A DNA stretch of 64,000 bases from Muribaculaceae bacterium (GCA_022510505.1 JAFLTL010000009.1:17313-81312), one strand, 5' to 3'; numbered from the stretch's first letter, positions 36,937 through 46,718 are shown. Made by a program: numbers and translations. Notes: generated by a model from the sequence alone, not told the origin.

Positions 36937-39221
36937 ATTTTCAAGCTATCGTCCTTGAGACAAACCTTAACAGTTCCGCCATTGCGAAGTTTTCCGTAAA
37001 GGAGTTCCTTCATCAGCAGTCGCTTCAGATTCTGTTGGATTACTCGGTCGAGCTCGCGTGCACCATATTCCTTTGTAAATCCTTTCTCAAGCAGAAAATC
37101 ACGTGCTTCGGGAGTCAGTTTAATTTCTACATTTTTTGCTTTAAGCTTGGCAGCGAGTTCTTTGAGCTTCTTGTCGAGGATCAAAGAAGCCATCTCCCTC
37201 GACATGTCGTTGAACACAACAGTAGCTGAGAGGCGATTGAGGAATTCAGGCTTGAAAGTTTTCTTGACCTGTTTCATCATTGCATCGCCTTGGGTCGCAG
37301 TGCTTGCAAATCCCAGGTTTGCCTGAGCGGCATATTGTGCTCCTGCATTAGAAGTCATAATCAGCACCACATTCTTAAAATCGGCCTTGTTACCGCGATT
37401 ATCGGTCAGATTGGCATAGTCCATTACTTGAAGAAGGATATTGAAGATATCGGAATGGGCTTTTTCTATCTCATCGAGCAACAACACGGCATTAGGGGTC
37501 TTGCGAATGGCATCGGTCAGCAAACCGCCATCCTCATAACCGACATATCCGGCAGGAGATCCAATCAATTTTGCTACAGTGTGTTTCTCGGCATATTCAC
37601 TCATGTCGAATCTTATCAACTCTATACCCAATTCCTTAGCAAGTAGTCGGGCGAGCTCGGTCTTACCCACACCAGTGGGTCCCACAAAAAGTAGAGAAGC
37701 CAATGGCTTGTTATCGTCGCTTAAACCGGCCTTTGACATCAGGATTGCCTCGGAAACCTCATTAACAGCCTGGTTTTGGCCAAACAGTTGAGAAGAAATT
37801 CTTTCATGGAGTTTTTCCAGATTCTGAGAATCCTCGTCGGTAATTGCAATCGAATCGACCTTACATAATTTTGCCAGTACTTTGGAAACAAGCTCCTTAT
37901 CAACAATTTTTTCGAAAAGGCCCTCTTTTTCAAGTTGTTTTTCTGCGCCACTTTCGTCTATCAGGTCAATCGCTTTGTCGGGGAGGAATCGATCGTTAAT
38001 GTGTCGTGCACTACCTTTGGCAGCGAATTCTATTGCCTCGTCGGTGTATTTGACATTATGGAACTCTTCATATCGAGGCTGAAGCTGTCGGAGGATATTA
38101 ACGGTTTCATCAACTGAAGGCTCAGCTATATCGATATTGGTGAAACGCCTGACAATACTCTTGCTTTTGGCAAAATAGCGCTTATATTCATCGTAGGTTG
38201 TTGCCCCAATAAATCGGATTTTCCCGGATTCGAGATATGGTTTCAGAATATTGGAAGCGTCAATAGAACTGTCGCTTGTAGCGCCGGCTCCTACGAGATT
38301 ATGTATTTCATCGATATAGATGATAATATTCTCCTCCTTCGAGGCGCCGTCCATTATCATCTTGAGTTTTTTCTCAAAATCGCCACGGAAATGGGTTCCT
38401 GCCAAGAGAGCGACAAGGTCCATGCGATAAATTCGGGCGTTCTTAAGTTTTTCAGGGACACGTCCTTCGTCAATCATTGCTGCGAGCCCGTAGACCAGTG
38501 CTGTTTTACCAACTCCAGGTTCACCGATATGGAGTGGGTTATTTTTATCCTTACGACACAGGACCCTGATTGTCTTGTCGAGTTCATCCTCTCGACCGAT
38601 CAATGGGTTTTGCTCCTTGTAGATATCATTAATACAGACCAATAGCCTTCGCCAATCATTCTTTTTTTGTGACAGAGCTGCCCCCTCGTAGAAAGGATTT
38701 TCGGAAATATCATCTTCCTCTTCATCATCATATTCATCCTCATAGTTCTCACCGGCGACCAGTTCGCCCGAGAAGAACATCATAAAGAAACCGGTGTCGC
38801 CATGAATAGCTTCTGTAAGAAGATATTGTGCCCATGAGTTTTCCAGATCTAGCAGACCTTTCATTACATGGGACAGTTCAATGACCGATTTGCCACACAT
38901 ATTCACATTACTGTCGGCCCTCAGGAGCACTTGTTTTAGTTGGGCCGATGCGCGCGGAGTATAGTCCATGCCTGCGGGGACCTTCTCCATATAGCCCAAA
39001 TGTTCGTTCAGTTTTTCCTTAAGATGGTCAACATCGCTTTGCATATAGGACAAGACTTTCGCAAATTCAGGGTTTCGAGATAGAACAATTAGCATATGTT
39101 CAGGGGTAACATATTCGTTTCGCTGTTCCAGAGCTTCTTCATAGGCTTCGCTCAAAAGATCTATAACATCCTGGGACATCGAGTTATAAACCTCAATATA
39201 AAATGGCAACTGATTATGCAT
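36924..39221 (-). CDS. clpA: ATP-dependent Clp protease ATP-binding subunit ClpA
   Basis: AAA+ unfoldase that feeds substrates to ClpP. From ATG 39221 it has 765 residues; codons further upstream overlap clpS. The N-domain is seen at [20 protein letters not shown]. The first AAA module has GEPGVGKTA and [14 protein letters not shown]; the second has GPTGVGKTE and [12 protein letters not shown]. The ClpP-docking loop is present as LGF at residues 636-638, followed by [13 protein letters not shown]. No clpP is in this window. It lies between clpS and aat. Confidence 0.96.
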   Translation of the reverse strand: MHNQLPFYIEVYNSMSQDVIDLLSEAYEEALEQRNEYVTPEHMLIVLSRNPEFAKVLSYMQSDVDHLKEKLNEHLGYMEKVPAGMDYTPRASAQLKQVLLRADSNVNMCGKSVIELSHVMKGLLDLENSWAQYLLTEAIHGDTGFFMMFFSGELVAGENYEDEYDDEEEDDISENPFYEGAALSQKKNDWRRLLVCINDIYKEQNPLIGREDELDKTIRVLCRKDKNNPLHIGEPGVGKTALVYGLAAMIDEGRVPEKLKNARIYRMDLVALLAGTHFRGDFEKKLKMIMDGASKEENIIIYIDEIHNLVGAGATSDSSIDASNILKPYLESGKIRFIGATTYDEYKRYFAKSKSIVRRFTNIDIAEPSVDETVNILRQLQPRYEEFHNVKYTDEAIEFAAKGSARHINDRFLPDKAIDLIDESGAEKQLEKEGLFEKIVDKELVSKVLAKLCKVDSIAITDEDSQNLEKLHERISSQLFGQNQAVNEVSEAILMSKAGLSDDNKPLASLLFVGPTGVGKTELARLLAKELGIELIRFDMSEYAEKHTVAKLIGSPAGYVGYEDGGLLTDAIRKTPNAVLLLDEIEKAHSDIFNILLQVMDYANLTDNRGNKADFKNVVLIMTSNAGAQYAAQANLGFASTATQGDAMMKQVKKTFKPEFLNRLSATVVFNDMSREMASLILDKKLKELAAKLKAKNVEIKLTPEARDFLLEKGFTKEYGARELDRVIQQNLKRLLMKELLYGKLRNGGTVKVCLKDDSLKICKM

Positions 39222-39252
39222 ATGAATATAATACTTGAAAAAATCGTGGAAG

Positions 39253-39555
39253 TTAGTTCTTAACAACAGTGATTCTGAGAGGGAATCCTTGTTGACGAGC
39301 CATACTCATAGCATCGGTTGTTTTTGACACTGCGATATCGTAGGTATAGGTTCCAACCACTGCTCTCCCCTCACTGTGGACCTTCAGCATCAAGATGTCG
39401 GCTTCGGTATCATTCTTAAAGAAGATGTGACGAAGTAATGACGTGACAAAATCCATTGGAGTAAAATCGTCGTTATGGAAAACTACATCATATTTTCCGG
39501 GCTCTCTAATGATTGTCCTGCTTCGTTCTCTTATGTTAGAACTCTCTTTTGGCAT
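39253..39555 (-). CDS. clpS: ClpS adaptor (N-recognin)
   Basis: Small adaptor of 100 residues that recognises N-terminal Leu, Phe, Tyr or Trp and hands the protein to ClpAP. The binding-pocket region reads YDVVFHNDDFTPMDFVTSLLRHIF, with the Asn-Asp-Asp-Phe-Thr-Pro element typical of ClpS, followed by VHSEGRAVVGTYTYDIA. It is directly upstream of clpA with a 31-base gap. Confidence 0.96.
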   Translation of the reverse strand: MPKESSNIRERSRTIIREPGKYDVVFHNDDFTPMDFVTSLLRHIFFKNDTEADILMLKVHSEGRAVVGTYTYDIAVSKTTDAMSMARQQGFPLRITVVKN

Positions 39556-39646
39556 TTTTAAAGTTCTTAGTTCCTGGTTTCAGTTTACAGTTTACTGCTG
39601 ATTTTAAGTTATATTTGACGACTTAACAATATAACAATCATATAGT

Positions 39647-40084
39647 TTAACAACATGAATTATCATTGATAAAGCTGATTGCATCTTTCAGCATCAGTTC
39701 ATGATCGAAAGCCAATGGCGGGATGTGATCAATTTGGAACCATCTTGCTTCGGCAGCATCATCGTCCCCTTTGACATCCACAATCTCACATTCCGATATG
39801 AAAGTAATTGTAACCACACGTTCACGGGGGTCGCGACCCGGAGTTGAGTAGGCCTTAAGCTGCCTGATTTCGTTCACTACGAGTCCCGTTTCTTCCTTGA
39901 GCTCCCGGAGGGCGGCATCCTCGGCCGACTCATCAATATTCATGAAACCACCGGGGAAAGCCCAGTAGTCTTTATAAGGTTCATTTCCACGTTTAATCAA
40001 CAGAACCTTCAGGACACCGTTGTCACGGTTATATACAATACAGTCGGCGGTAACAGCGGGATGGGGATATTCGTAGCAAAACAT
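39647..40084 (-). CDS. Nudix hydrolase
   Basis: Pyrophosphatase of 145 residues. The Nudix box GGFMNIDESAEDAALRELKEETGL holds the metal-binding REXXEE helix. The upstream KRGNEPYKDYWAFPGGFM and the region around STPGRDPRERVVTITF resemble ADP-ribose or nucleoside diphosphate-linked sugar hydrolases. It lacks the C-terminal winged-helix domain of NrtR regulators, so it is called an enzyme only; the substrate is not settled. A palindrome lies just upstream. Confidence 0.9.
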   Translation of the reverse strand: MFCYEYPHPAVTADCIVYNRDNGVLKVLLIKRGNEPYKDYWAFPGGFMNIDESAEDAALRELKEETGLVVNEIRQLKAYSTPGRDPRERVVTITFISECEIVDVKGDDDAAEARWFQIDHIPPLAFDHELMLKDAISFINDNSCC

Positions 40085-40105
40085 ATCTTAATCCTGTTGA
40101 GTCTT

Positions 40106-40120
40106 ATTTAACCGTTAAAT
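40106..40120. promoter_or_regulatory. 15-base palindrome upstream of the Nudix gene
   Basis: ATTTAAC-C-GTTAAAT is a perfect inverted repeat of 7 bases per arm, 22-36 bases before the Nudix start on the minus strand, where a repressor could block transcription. It is AT-rich, so chance cannot be excluded. Which protein would bind is unknown. Confidence 0.35.
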
Positions 40121-40209
40121 TTCAGAAAGTTCTTTTAGAGTAAATTTGGAATGAAGAACTTTCAAAAATAATCAATTCTTTTAAAATTAAGAACAAAAAA
40201 ATTGCAAAT

Positions 40210-40941
40210 TCAACAATCGGGCATATTGCTTTTAATGTATTCTTCGAAAGTGTTTCTGTATTGATCTGTAACATGGATTATAGTATCACCTATATATACA
40301 CAGAGATTTCGGTCAATAGTTCGGATTTTAGACAAGGATATAATGTGGCTTCTGCTGATTCTCAAGAACTTCGATTTAGGAAGAATATCCTCCAAGTTTT
40401 TCATTCTAACATGGGAGACAATAGGTCGGGAATCATCCATAACTAACTTTACATAGTCTTTCATTCCCTCCACATAAATTATTCGGTCCAATTTAATCTT
40501 TAAGAGTTCGCCATTTGCCTTAAGATAAACTTCATTTCTGTCCAAGAGCTTATTTCCGATCTCTTTTTCCGAGCCGCAAATCCCAATTCTATCCCTGATT
40601 TTCTCACAGGCTCTCAGTATCTTATCGAAACGAATTGGTTTCAGTAGAAAATCGACAGCTGAGACATCGTAACTATCCAATGCATATTCTTTAAAAGCAG
40701 TCGTAAAAATTATCTTTATCGAAGGTGGCAAAAGTCGAGCGAATTCCATGCCATCCATGTCGGGCATTTGAATGTCCAAGAATACAAAATCAACAGGATT
40801 GTCCTTTATCCATGCAATAGCCTCAACTGAATCGGTAAAAGTCGCAAGGTGTTGAACGAAGTCAATCCTGGAAATAAAACTTTCAATCAATTGACCGGCT
40901 AAAGGTTCATCATCAATTATAGCACACGTGAACTTTTTCAT
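40210..40941 (-). CDS. LytTR-family response regulator
   Basis: Cytoplasmic transcription regulator of 243 residues. The receiver domain has the acidic pair in CAIIDDEPLAGQLI, the phosphorylated aspartate in VFLDIQMPDMDG and the lysine in FLLKPIRFDK. The C-terminal LytTR DNA-binding domain includes IIYVEGMKDYVKL and FLRISRSHIISLSKI. Its ATG overlaps the kinase stop by four bases (ATGA), so the pair is translated together. Confidence 0.94.
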   Translation of the reverse strand: MKKFTCAIIDDEPLAGQLIESFISRIDFVQHLATFTDSVEAIAWIKDNPVDFVFLDIQMPDMDGMEFARLLPPSIKIIFTTAFKEYALDSYDVSAVDFLLKPIRFDKILRACEKIRDRIGICGSEKEIGNKLLDRNEVYLKANGELLKIKLDRIIYVEGMKDYVKLVMDDSRPIVSHVRMKNLEDILPKSKFLRISRSHIISLSKIRTIDRNLCVYIGDTIIHVTDQYRNTFEEYIKSNMPDC

Positions 40942-41969
40942 AGTTCTATTACAACTTTTATCTTAAAGAGATTCTCGTCCAAACTTTGATTCCACTCAAA
41001 TTTATCGGGATAAAGAAGTTCCAGACGACGTCGCATGTTAGGAAGACCTATTCCACTGCCACTATTATCAGCATCGCCTTTAGCATGATTAGTGTTGACA
41101 CATTCAAATAACAGCTTACTATCTTTTTCTTTTAATGAAACAGATATTTCCGATGGCAAATTAGAGCTCACTCCATGTTTAAAAGCATTTTCGATAAGGG
41201 ATATCAGCAATAAGGGAGCTATTTCTATAGTACCAGACTCAACTTCAAAATTAGAAGTGACGATAGTCTTACAGTTACATCTAAGTTGCATCAACGATAT
41301 ATAATCCTTCATAAATTCCACTTCCTTATACAAAGGAACCCTTTGACGAGAAGTTTCGTACATTGCATAGCGAAGCAGATCACTCAAACGACTTATACAG
41401 TCCTGTGCTTTCGCGGCATCGATTTCCACAAGCGCACTGATATTGTTCAATGTATTAAAGAGAAAGTGGGGATTTATCTGGTTCTTTAACCAAATCAGTT
41501 CATCCTCGGTGTGCCGACGTTGTTCTTCAAGCATTTGCGCTCTTAGGACCTTGTTTCTACTTGAGTTTCTCAAAGCGAGGGCCAAAGATGCAGAACCAAT
41601 GACAAACATTACAGTTATAAAACTTGGAAGAACAACAATAAATAGATTTTCAACCGGAAAACCAACCGTCTTTGAAGCGATAGAAATTATATATAAAAGA
41701 AATGAGATATAGAGAATAATAACAAATATATTGACCAAGAAAAAAGATATTTTCTTTTTTCTGAAATAGAATCTTGGGACTAACCACCAGTAGTTTAACA
41801 TAAAGATAGCAAATATCAGTGCCATTGATGGCATAATGCTTGCAAGTGCCTTCAATGATTCGTCAAAATTTCGGGAGACAACATAAATCATCAAAGGAAA
41901 AATAAGTACTGTAGCAATGACAACAGCAATCTGTATAAGAGCGGTATATAGCGGCTTTATATCCTTCAT
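40938..41969 (-). CDS. LytS-type sensor histidine kinase
   Basis: Membrane sensor kinase of 343 residues. Four hydrophobic segments occupy the first 145 residues and little else is outside the membrane, so any signal is probably membrane-borne. The phosphoacceptor histidine is in LKNQINPHFLFNTLNNI, the hallmark of the LytS-type class, and the ATP-binding domain includes LLISLIENAFKHGV and GSGIGLPNMRRRLELLY. It is followed by the coupled LytTR regulator and preceded by an outer-membrane receptor on the same strand. Confidence 0.94.
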   Translation of the reverse strand: MKDIKPLYTALIQIAVVIATVLIFPLMIYVVSRNFDESLKALASIMPSMALIFAIFMLNYWWLVPRFYFRKKKISFFLVNIFVIILYISFLLYIISIASKTVGFPVENLFIVVLPSFITVMFVIGSASLALALRNSSRNKVLRAQMLEEQRRHTEDELIWLKNQINPHFLFNTLNNISALVEIDAAKAQDCISRLSDLLRYAMYETSRQRVPLYKEVEFMKDYISLMQLRCNCKTIVTSNFEVESGTIEIAPLLLISLIENAFKHGVSSNLPSEISVSLKEKDSKLLFECVNTNHAKGDADNSGSGIGLPNMRRRLELLYPDKFEWNQSLDENLFKIKVVIEL

Positions 41970-41985
41970 ATAATTATCTTGTCTA

Positions 41986-41993
41986 CAAAGTTA
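41986..41993 (-). promoter_or_regulatory. Candidate -7 box of the two-component operon
   Basis: TAACTTTG on the minus strand lies 16 bases before the kinase ATG. The nearest upstream TTG is 15 bases away, which is too close for the consensus, so only the -7 box is supported. It is placed between the receptor gene stop and the kinase start. Confidence 0.5.
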
Positions 41994-42039
41994 TAAAAAA
42001 TATGTATGCAATACCGTGGTGTCTTGTTTTACGAACAGG

Positions 42040-44481
42040 CTACATTATTCCTCCCTGTGATTCGGAATTAGAAATCGACTCCATTTGTGATTTGGTATCT
42101 ATAAAGTCATTTTCGACATGACTACTCTTAACAGTCTTTACTCGCCCTGCACTTCCAAATCTATAGGTCACACTAAGATTTGCAGCCAGAAGAGGAACTT
42201 TTATAGTAGTTTTATTAGTAAAGGTAGGAGTCTCAACATAATTCTCTATTAACATTTTACCACCTTTAGAAAACCCGGTACTGAATCCCAGGCTGATGCC
42301 CAATTTGTCATTGAACAGCGACTTGGAAAGATTGATGGCCATGATTTTGAAACCAGAGTTCCAGCCTTGGAGACTTCGGTTTTTGGTTGACATCATCACA
42401 AAGAGATTTCCGCTGAATCCAAAAGGTAATTGTTGTTGGAATCCGGCCATAAAATTACCTTGGAATCCATGATTAGATGCATTAAGTTCAGAGGATTTCA
42501 ATGATAAATAACTCACACCTCCATTAACTGTCACATTTGTTTTCTGTCCAATTCGCCAATTCAGGAAGACATTCAAAGATGTTTGGTTTCTCTTGACGAT
42601 GTTTCCATAGGTTGTGTTAAGAATATCCTGAGAAATAAAGCTATATTGTTCAATCCCATTTCCAGTGTAAGAGTTACTTAAAGAAGCATTAAGTGAGATC
42701 TTTGGAGTGAAAAGATTATAAACGGCGCTGACGTTATGTGTTTTCTCAATATCAAGATCGGGATTCCCGTAGGTTATCTCAGTGGGATCTACCTGATTGA
42801 CATAAGGGTTCAGATAAGAGATCCCGGGACGTGATATTCTCATGTTGTAATTTACCCCGATATTGGAATTAGGTCTCAGATTGAATCCCAGACTCCCAGA
42901 AGGAACCAAATTACCATAGTTATCGGAATAATCCTGAACTGTTGAATTTTCATAACCTATCGATTGCCAAGTGTGTTCATATCTCAAGCCTGCTTTAAGG
43001 TTTAGAAAAGAATTACTATAGGAATATTCACCATAAGCCGCTCCAATTTTATTGTCATTTTTATAATTAAGACTGGAACTGGAATCAAGAATATCGTTTA
43101 AATAATATTTATTATCGGCCTTAGAATTACGGAATGTCCCTTTTAGACCTACAGAAATTTTATTATTATCGATTTTTGTTGAAAAATCGGTCAACACAAT
43201 CTGTTCCAGAGTTCTTAATTTTGAGTCACTTCTGCGAGGATCCATGATTAAATCGACAGGAAATTCAACTTGAAAATCATTAGTAAGTAAAGAATTTTGT
43301 TTTTCATGTGCAATCTGATAGGTAACATTAAGCTGTTGGTTTCGTTGAGCACCGAAGTCCCTACTGAAACTGATGCTGCCGTTTAATCCATGTCGTCCAC
43401 CTTCGCTACTACTTTCTTCAGTATATTTCATGATATCGACCATATTACTACCAGCCGAAGTATTAACGACACCTTCATAATTATTTGAGAAGCTATTAAT
43501 CGAAAAAGTTGCACCCAAGGTAGTCAAGGAATCAATATCATAGTTCAGACTCAGGCTACCCATAGTAAAGGGAATTTTAGGTTTAGATGTAGCCAAAGAC
43601 TTCAAAACCGAAGAGTTTTCGTTTCTTTCGGTCAACACTTCTGATTTTCCCAGAATCGAATAGTTTTCAATAAAATTGAGACTTGTAGACAGTTTTCCGA
43701 CCTGGCCGTTTGCAAAAATATTGCCTCCAACGCCACGGTTACCACCTCTGATGTTCATTGACACGTTATAGGCCTTGGTATCGGCTTGGGCATTCCCATT
43801 CATCCTATTCATTACCAGATTAAGGACACCTCCAACCCCTTCGGCATCATATCTTGCACCGGGATTTGTAACGACTTCAATTTTCTGAACGCTTGATGCG
43901 GGCATCGCCTTGAAAATTTGACTTGGATTCCCTGAAAAAAGCAGACTTGGTTTTCCGTCGACATATACCTGAAAATTGGAAGAACCATTGACCGTTATAT
44001 TATCTTCACCGTCAACAGATACCATCGGAACTTTACGGAGCATCTCGAGCAAGGTATAGGTTCTGGAATCAGTGTCGGATGAAACGTTATAGGTTATTTC
44101 ATCGGTTTTCATCTCCACCAATGGTTTCTGGGCAACTACTACCACTTCATCGAGGTTTTTTGAGAAATCATTCAAAGGGATGTCGCCCAAATCAATATCA
44201 CTCCCCTCAATTTTAATTTCGCGAGCCAAAGGTTCTCTCCCGAATGCGAGAAATTCAAATCGGTATTCTCCCCGTTTCTGAATTTCTATTGAAAACTCTC
44301 CGTTTTCATCGGTTACTATTGTCAGAAGAGGAGTGGAGGATGTCTTATTGAAAACCTTTACTGTTGCAAATGGTTCACCCTCATTAAAACTTGAATTAAA
44401 AAGCCTTCCTTTAACGTTAGCTGACTGGCAAGTTAAAAAACCGATAAGTACCGTAGTCAAGGTTATAACGAACTGTCTCAT
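42040..44481 (-). CDS. Outer-membrane beta-barrel receptor-like protein (TonB-receptor-related)
   Basis: Protein of 813 residues. A signal peptide (about 1-20) is followed by a carboxypeptidase-regulatory-like beta-sandwich (about 22-105), a plug domain (about 125-215, with LLEMLRKVPMVSVDGEDNITVNG and ARYDAEGVGGVLNLVMNR), and then a long beta-barrel ending near the C-terminus. It matches the outer-membrane beta-barrel family common in Bacteroidetes beside LytS/LytR-type regulators. No SusD-like partner adjoins it, so glycan import is not indicated. Its ligand is unknown. Confidence 0.9.
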   Translation of the reverse strand: MRQFVITLTTVLIGFLTCQSANVKGRLFNSSFNEGEPFATVKVFNKTSSTPLLTIVTDENGEFSIEIQKRGEYRFEFLAFGREPLAREIKIEGSDIDLGDIPLNDFSKNLDEVVVVAQKPLVEMKTDEITYNVSSDTDSRTYTLLEMLRKVPMVSVDGEDNITVNGSSNFQVYVDGKPSLLFSGNPSQIFKAMPASSVQKIEVVTNPGARYDAEGVGGVLNLVMNRMNGNAQADTKAYNVSMNIRGGNRGVGGNIFANGQVGKLSTSLNFIENYSILGKSEVLTERNENSSVLKSLATSKPKIPFTMGSLSLNYDIDSLTTLGATFSINSFSNNYEGVVNTSAGSNMVDIMKYTEESSSEGGRHGLNGSISFSRDFGAQRNQQLNVTYQIAHEKQNSLLTNDFQVEFPVDLIMDPRRSDSKLRTLEQIVLTDFSTKIDNNKISVGLKGTFRNSKADNKYYLNDILDSSSSLNYKNDNKIGAAYGEYSYSNSFLNLKAGLRYEHTWQSIGYENSTVQDYSDNYGNLVPSGSLGFNLRPNSNIGVNYNMRISRPGISYLNPYVNQVDPTEITYGNPDLDIEKTHNVSAVYNLFTPKISLNASLSNSYTGNGIEQYSFISQDILNTTYGNIVKRNQTSLNVFLNWRIGQKTNVTVNGGVSYLSLKSSELNASNHGFQGNFMAGFQQQLPFGFSGNLFVMMSTKNRSLQGWNSGFKIMAINLSKSLFNDKLGISLGFSTGFSKGGKMLIENYVETPTFTNKTTIKVPLLAANLSVTYRFGSAGRVKTVKSSHVENDFIDTKSQMESISNSESQGGIM

Positions 44482-44602
44482 TTGTGTTGAATTGAATTAA
44501 TTACATCACAAAGAAAAAGCTGTTATAGAAAAGACAAAAAATAATTTCGACCAATTCCCTTCCGTCTTTCGACGAAACAAAAAATCTTTTGAATTATAAA
44601 TT

Positions 44603-45082
44603 TCAATTCAGGGTTCTTTGTCGGGCAAGTTCTATGGCTTCCTTTCCCGAAACCGACTTGATTTCAAATTTCAACACAAGAACTCGACCGATTCCTTTTT
44701 CAATTTCGAGTTCGCAGTCGATTCCAGGAGAATATTTCGTAGAAAGCAGTCTTAATGCATCGACGATCTCTTGTTGTTCATCTAACGGAAGGATTTCTCC
44801 CTCGACTATAACACTTCGAAAATAGGTTGTGAACTCAAAGGGACGAATTTCATCTCGATCTATTATGGTGAAACAGGCGTGGGAGGAATTCTTAATGCAA
44901 TCGATTTTTCTTCCCTCTTTAGCACAGTGGAAGAAGATGGAATCCTTACCATCGAAAACAAAACTCAACGGAACTCCATAGGGCAAGCCATTTGAATCAA
45001 TCAGAGAAAGAACTCCATTGGTAGCCTTCTCCAAAATTTCCAATATTTCTTTATGAGAAAGCTGTTGCTTAAATCGGCGCAT
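44603..45082 (-). CDS. Nim-like pyridoxamine 5'-phosphate oxidase-fold flavoprotein
   Basis: Protein of 159 residues with the split-barrel flavin fold. The stretch NGVLSLIDSNGLPYGVPLSFVF, then FFHCAKEGRKIDCI and FTTYFRSVIVEGEI, are close to the pattern of 5-nitroimidazole resistance (Nim) proteins and their many chromosomal relatives of unknown substrate. It begins six bases after the SMR exporter gene, so the two form an operon. Resistance cannot be inferred from this similarity alone. Confidence 0.88.
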   Translation of the reverse strand: MRRFKQQLSHKEILEILEKATNGVLSLIDSNGLPYGVPLSFVFDGKDSIFFHCAKEGRKIDCIKNSSHACFTIIDRDEIRPFEFTTYFRSVIVEGEILPLDEQQEIVDALRLLSTKYSPGIDCELEIEKGIGRVLVLKFEIKSVSGKEAIELARQRTLN

Positions 45083-45088
45083 ATTATT

Positions 45089-45409
45089 TCAGATCATTTT
45101 CAACCCTATTATTGAGATTATAAGCGTTGTGATGAAAAATATTCTCCAGAAAAAAGCTGGTTCATTGAAAAATAATATTCCCACCAGTACGGCACCCACA
45201 GCCCCTATTCCTGTCCACACGGGATATACGGTGGAGAGGGGCAATGAATGTGCAGCCTTAGCCATCAGAATCATACTCAACATGAGAGCCAAGATGAATC
45301 CTCCCCACCAACAATAGAGTTCGAGACCCGATGTAGTCTTTGTTTTACCAAGACAAAAAGTGAAGGCGACCTCCATCAGTCCTGCGATTATCAAAATAAT
45401 CCAGTTCAA
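45089..45409 (-). CDS. SMR-family exporter, SugE/Gdx-like
   Basis: Four-helix membrane exporter of 106 residues. The N-terminal WIILIIAGLMEVAF and the third-helix VYPVWTGIGAVGAVLVGI closely match the SugE/Gdx branch, which exports guanidinium, more than the EmrE multidrug branch. The central glutamate (E13) is present. The tryptophan that follows it by three residues in E. coli Gdx is replaced by Phe, which may alter substrate choice. It forms an operon with the Nim-like gene and has a long palindrome 44 bases upstream. Confidence 0.88.
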   Translation of the reverse strand: MNWIILIIAGLMEVAFTFCLGKTKTTSGLELYCWWGGFILALMLSMILMAKAAHSLPLSTVYPVWTGIGAVGAVLVGILFFNEPAFFWRIFFITTLIISIIGLKMI

Positions 45410-45452
45410 TATGATTGGAAGTTTACAGTTTTATAATTGACCGTTAGTTATT

Positions 45453-45481
45453 AGTTGTTTATATAAGTTATATAAACAACT
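45453..45481. promoter_or_regulatory. 29-base perfect palindrome between the sorting-domain gene and the SMR operon
   Basis: AGTTGTTTATATAA, one G, and TTATATAAACAACT form 14-base perfect arms. It is 28 bases past the stop of the gene at 45510 and 44 bases before the SMR start, both on the minus strand. It could be a terminator hairpin, though it is AT-rich without a clear T tract, or an operator for the exporter operon. Confidence 0.5.
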
Positions 45482-45509
45482 TTACAATTTAAAGATTATT
45501 TAATGTAGA

Positions 45510-46619
45510 TTATTTAACATAGATTTTTTTGCCACCTGCGATATAGATACCTTTCGGAAGGTTATTAATTTCATTTTTGGTTAGATTCTTTCTAACCAAA
45601 ATGCCATTTAAATTATAGACATCTACAGGTCCTTCGAAAACTTCGGCATCCAGGTCGGTTATTCCAGCGATGAATTCCTCCTCGGAAAGCAGAGTGATTT
45701 CGGCAGGATCATCAGCTGAGACAGTGAGGTAACTTTGATTAGCCGGAAGATAGGTGAGTTCGGAAGCTGTGACGAATCCGAGCTTACCTTCCGAAGTTAC
45801 GCCAAGCACTCTCATTGTTGCGGGGTCGTAGGATGTAGCATTAAAATGGTTATAACCGGTGTTATCGAAATAGACACCCTTCAAAATGTTATCGGAAGGA
45901 AACGAGCCATTTTGCAATACGAGATTTATGATATTATCGGCAGGAGATGGCCCGTCGCATTTTATAAACACCGGGATAGCTGCAGGAACAACACCTGTTA
46001 TTTCTTTCATACAGGCATTTTTACCATATATCTGACTGACAAAAAAGGCCTTCATTCCCTCGGGAAGGGTGAACGCAAAATCGGCATAGAATGGTGCGAA
46101 AAATTCACCATTAACCTCAACGGTTGGAAGAACTCCAAAATAATCTCCTTCATTTACCGGTATAATAAGCCATTTACGGTAATCACCATTACCGTTTGTA
46201 GCCATACGACCTTCTTCCCCGGAACCTTGGGCGCCGTCAGAAAGATATTTAGTAACGCCGGATTTGCTGGCATAGGCATAATAAGTACCGTCACTGTTTT
46301 GATAAAGTTTGATTTGTGTATCATCAAGAAGCGCGCTCAGTCTTGTTCCCTGAGCTTCCAGTGTCAGGACTCCGGATGTATTATCTATATAAATAATTGT
46401 TTCGGGGTTGGAAGAAGCTTTTTCAAACCCCTTGAAAAGTTTCAGAGCGCTGACATCGGCATCGGTAGTTTGCCAGTTTATACTTCCACGATTATCGGTC
46501 ACATAAATATAACGACCGGTTTTGAAATTTTGAATACGATAATATCCGGCTCCTGTAAGTTCAGCCAAGGCCGAAAGGCCGATTAATGATATTATCGCTA
46601 CCAAAAGACCTTTTTTCAT
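45510..46619 (-). CDS. Secreted protein with C-terminal sorting-type domain
   Basis: Protein of 369 residues with a cleavable signal peptide (KKGLLVAIISLIGLSALA). The N-terminal part has beta-rich repeats such as GYYRIQNFKTGRYIYVTDN, and a middle part includes VLPTVEVNGEFFAPFYADF. The C-terminal 45 residues (VDVYNLNGILVRKNL to LPKGIYIAGGKKIYV) match the T9SS type A or general Bacteroidetes sorting-domain pattern. It would be exported to the outer surface if a type IX system exists in this genome; none of its genes is in this window. Function unknown. Confidence 0.85.
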   Translation of the reverse strand: MKKGLLVAIISLIGLSALAELTGAGYYRIQNFKTGRYIYVTDNRGSINWQTTDADVSALKLFKGFEKASSNPETIIYIDNTSGVLTLEAQGTRLSALLDDTQIKLYQNSDGTYYAYASKSGVTKYLSDGAQGSGEEGRMATNGNGDYRKWLIIPVNEGDYFGVLPTVEVNGEFFAPFYADFAFTLPEGMKAFFVSQIYGKNACMKEITGVVPAAIPVFIKCDGPSPADNIINLVLQNGSFPSDNILKGVYFDNTGYNHFNATSYDPATMRVLGVTSEGKLGFVTASELTYLPANQSYLTVSADDPAEITLLSEEEFIAGITDLDAEVFEGPVDVYNLNGILVRKNLTKNEINNLPKGIYIAGGKKIYVK

Positions 46620-46650
46620 ATTTATAAAATGTTTTCAGATAATAAAACAG

Positions 46651-46678
46651 ACGTCTGCCCTGTTGCCAAGGCAGACGT
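46651..46678 (-). terminator. Terminator after the OmpA gene
   Basis: ACGTCTGCC (46670-46678 on the minus strand) pairs exactly with GGCAGACGT (46651-46659) over a 10-base loop, and T-rich sequence (TGTTTTATTAT) follows. It sits 41 bases past the stop of the OmpA gene and closes the lipoprotein-OmpA operon. Confidence 0.82.
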
Positions 46679-46718
46679 TTGCATTAGTTATGGTTGTAGA
46701 ATAACAACAGTCGTTAGA

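Noticed and set aside
39222..39266. N-terminal extension of ClpA upstream of 39221
   Set aside because: It would overlap clpS, and the residues do not resemble the ClpA N-domain.
45410..45509. Guanidine riboswitch before the Gdx-like gene
   Set aside because: No paired ACGR-loop hairpins or other guanidine riboswitch pattern is seen; only the AT-rich palindrome is present.
45735..46586. 283-codon open frame on the plus strand, opposite the sorting-domain protein
   Set aside because: The minus-strand protein has a signal peptide and a C-terminal sorting domain; the plus-strand frame shows no domain and no promoter.
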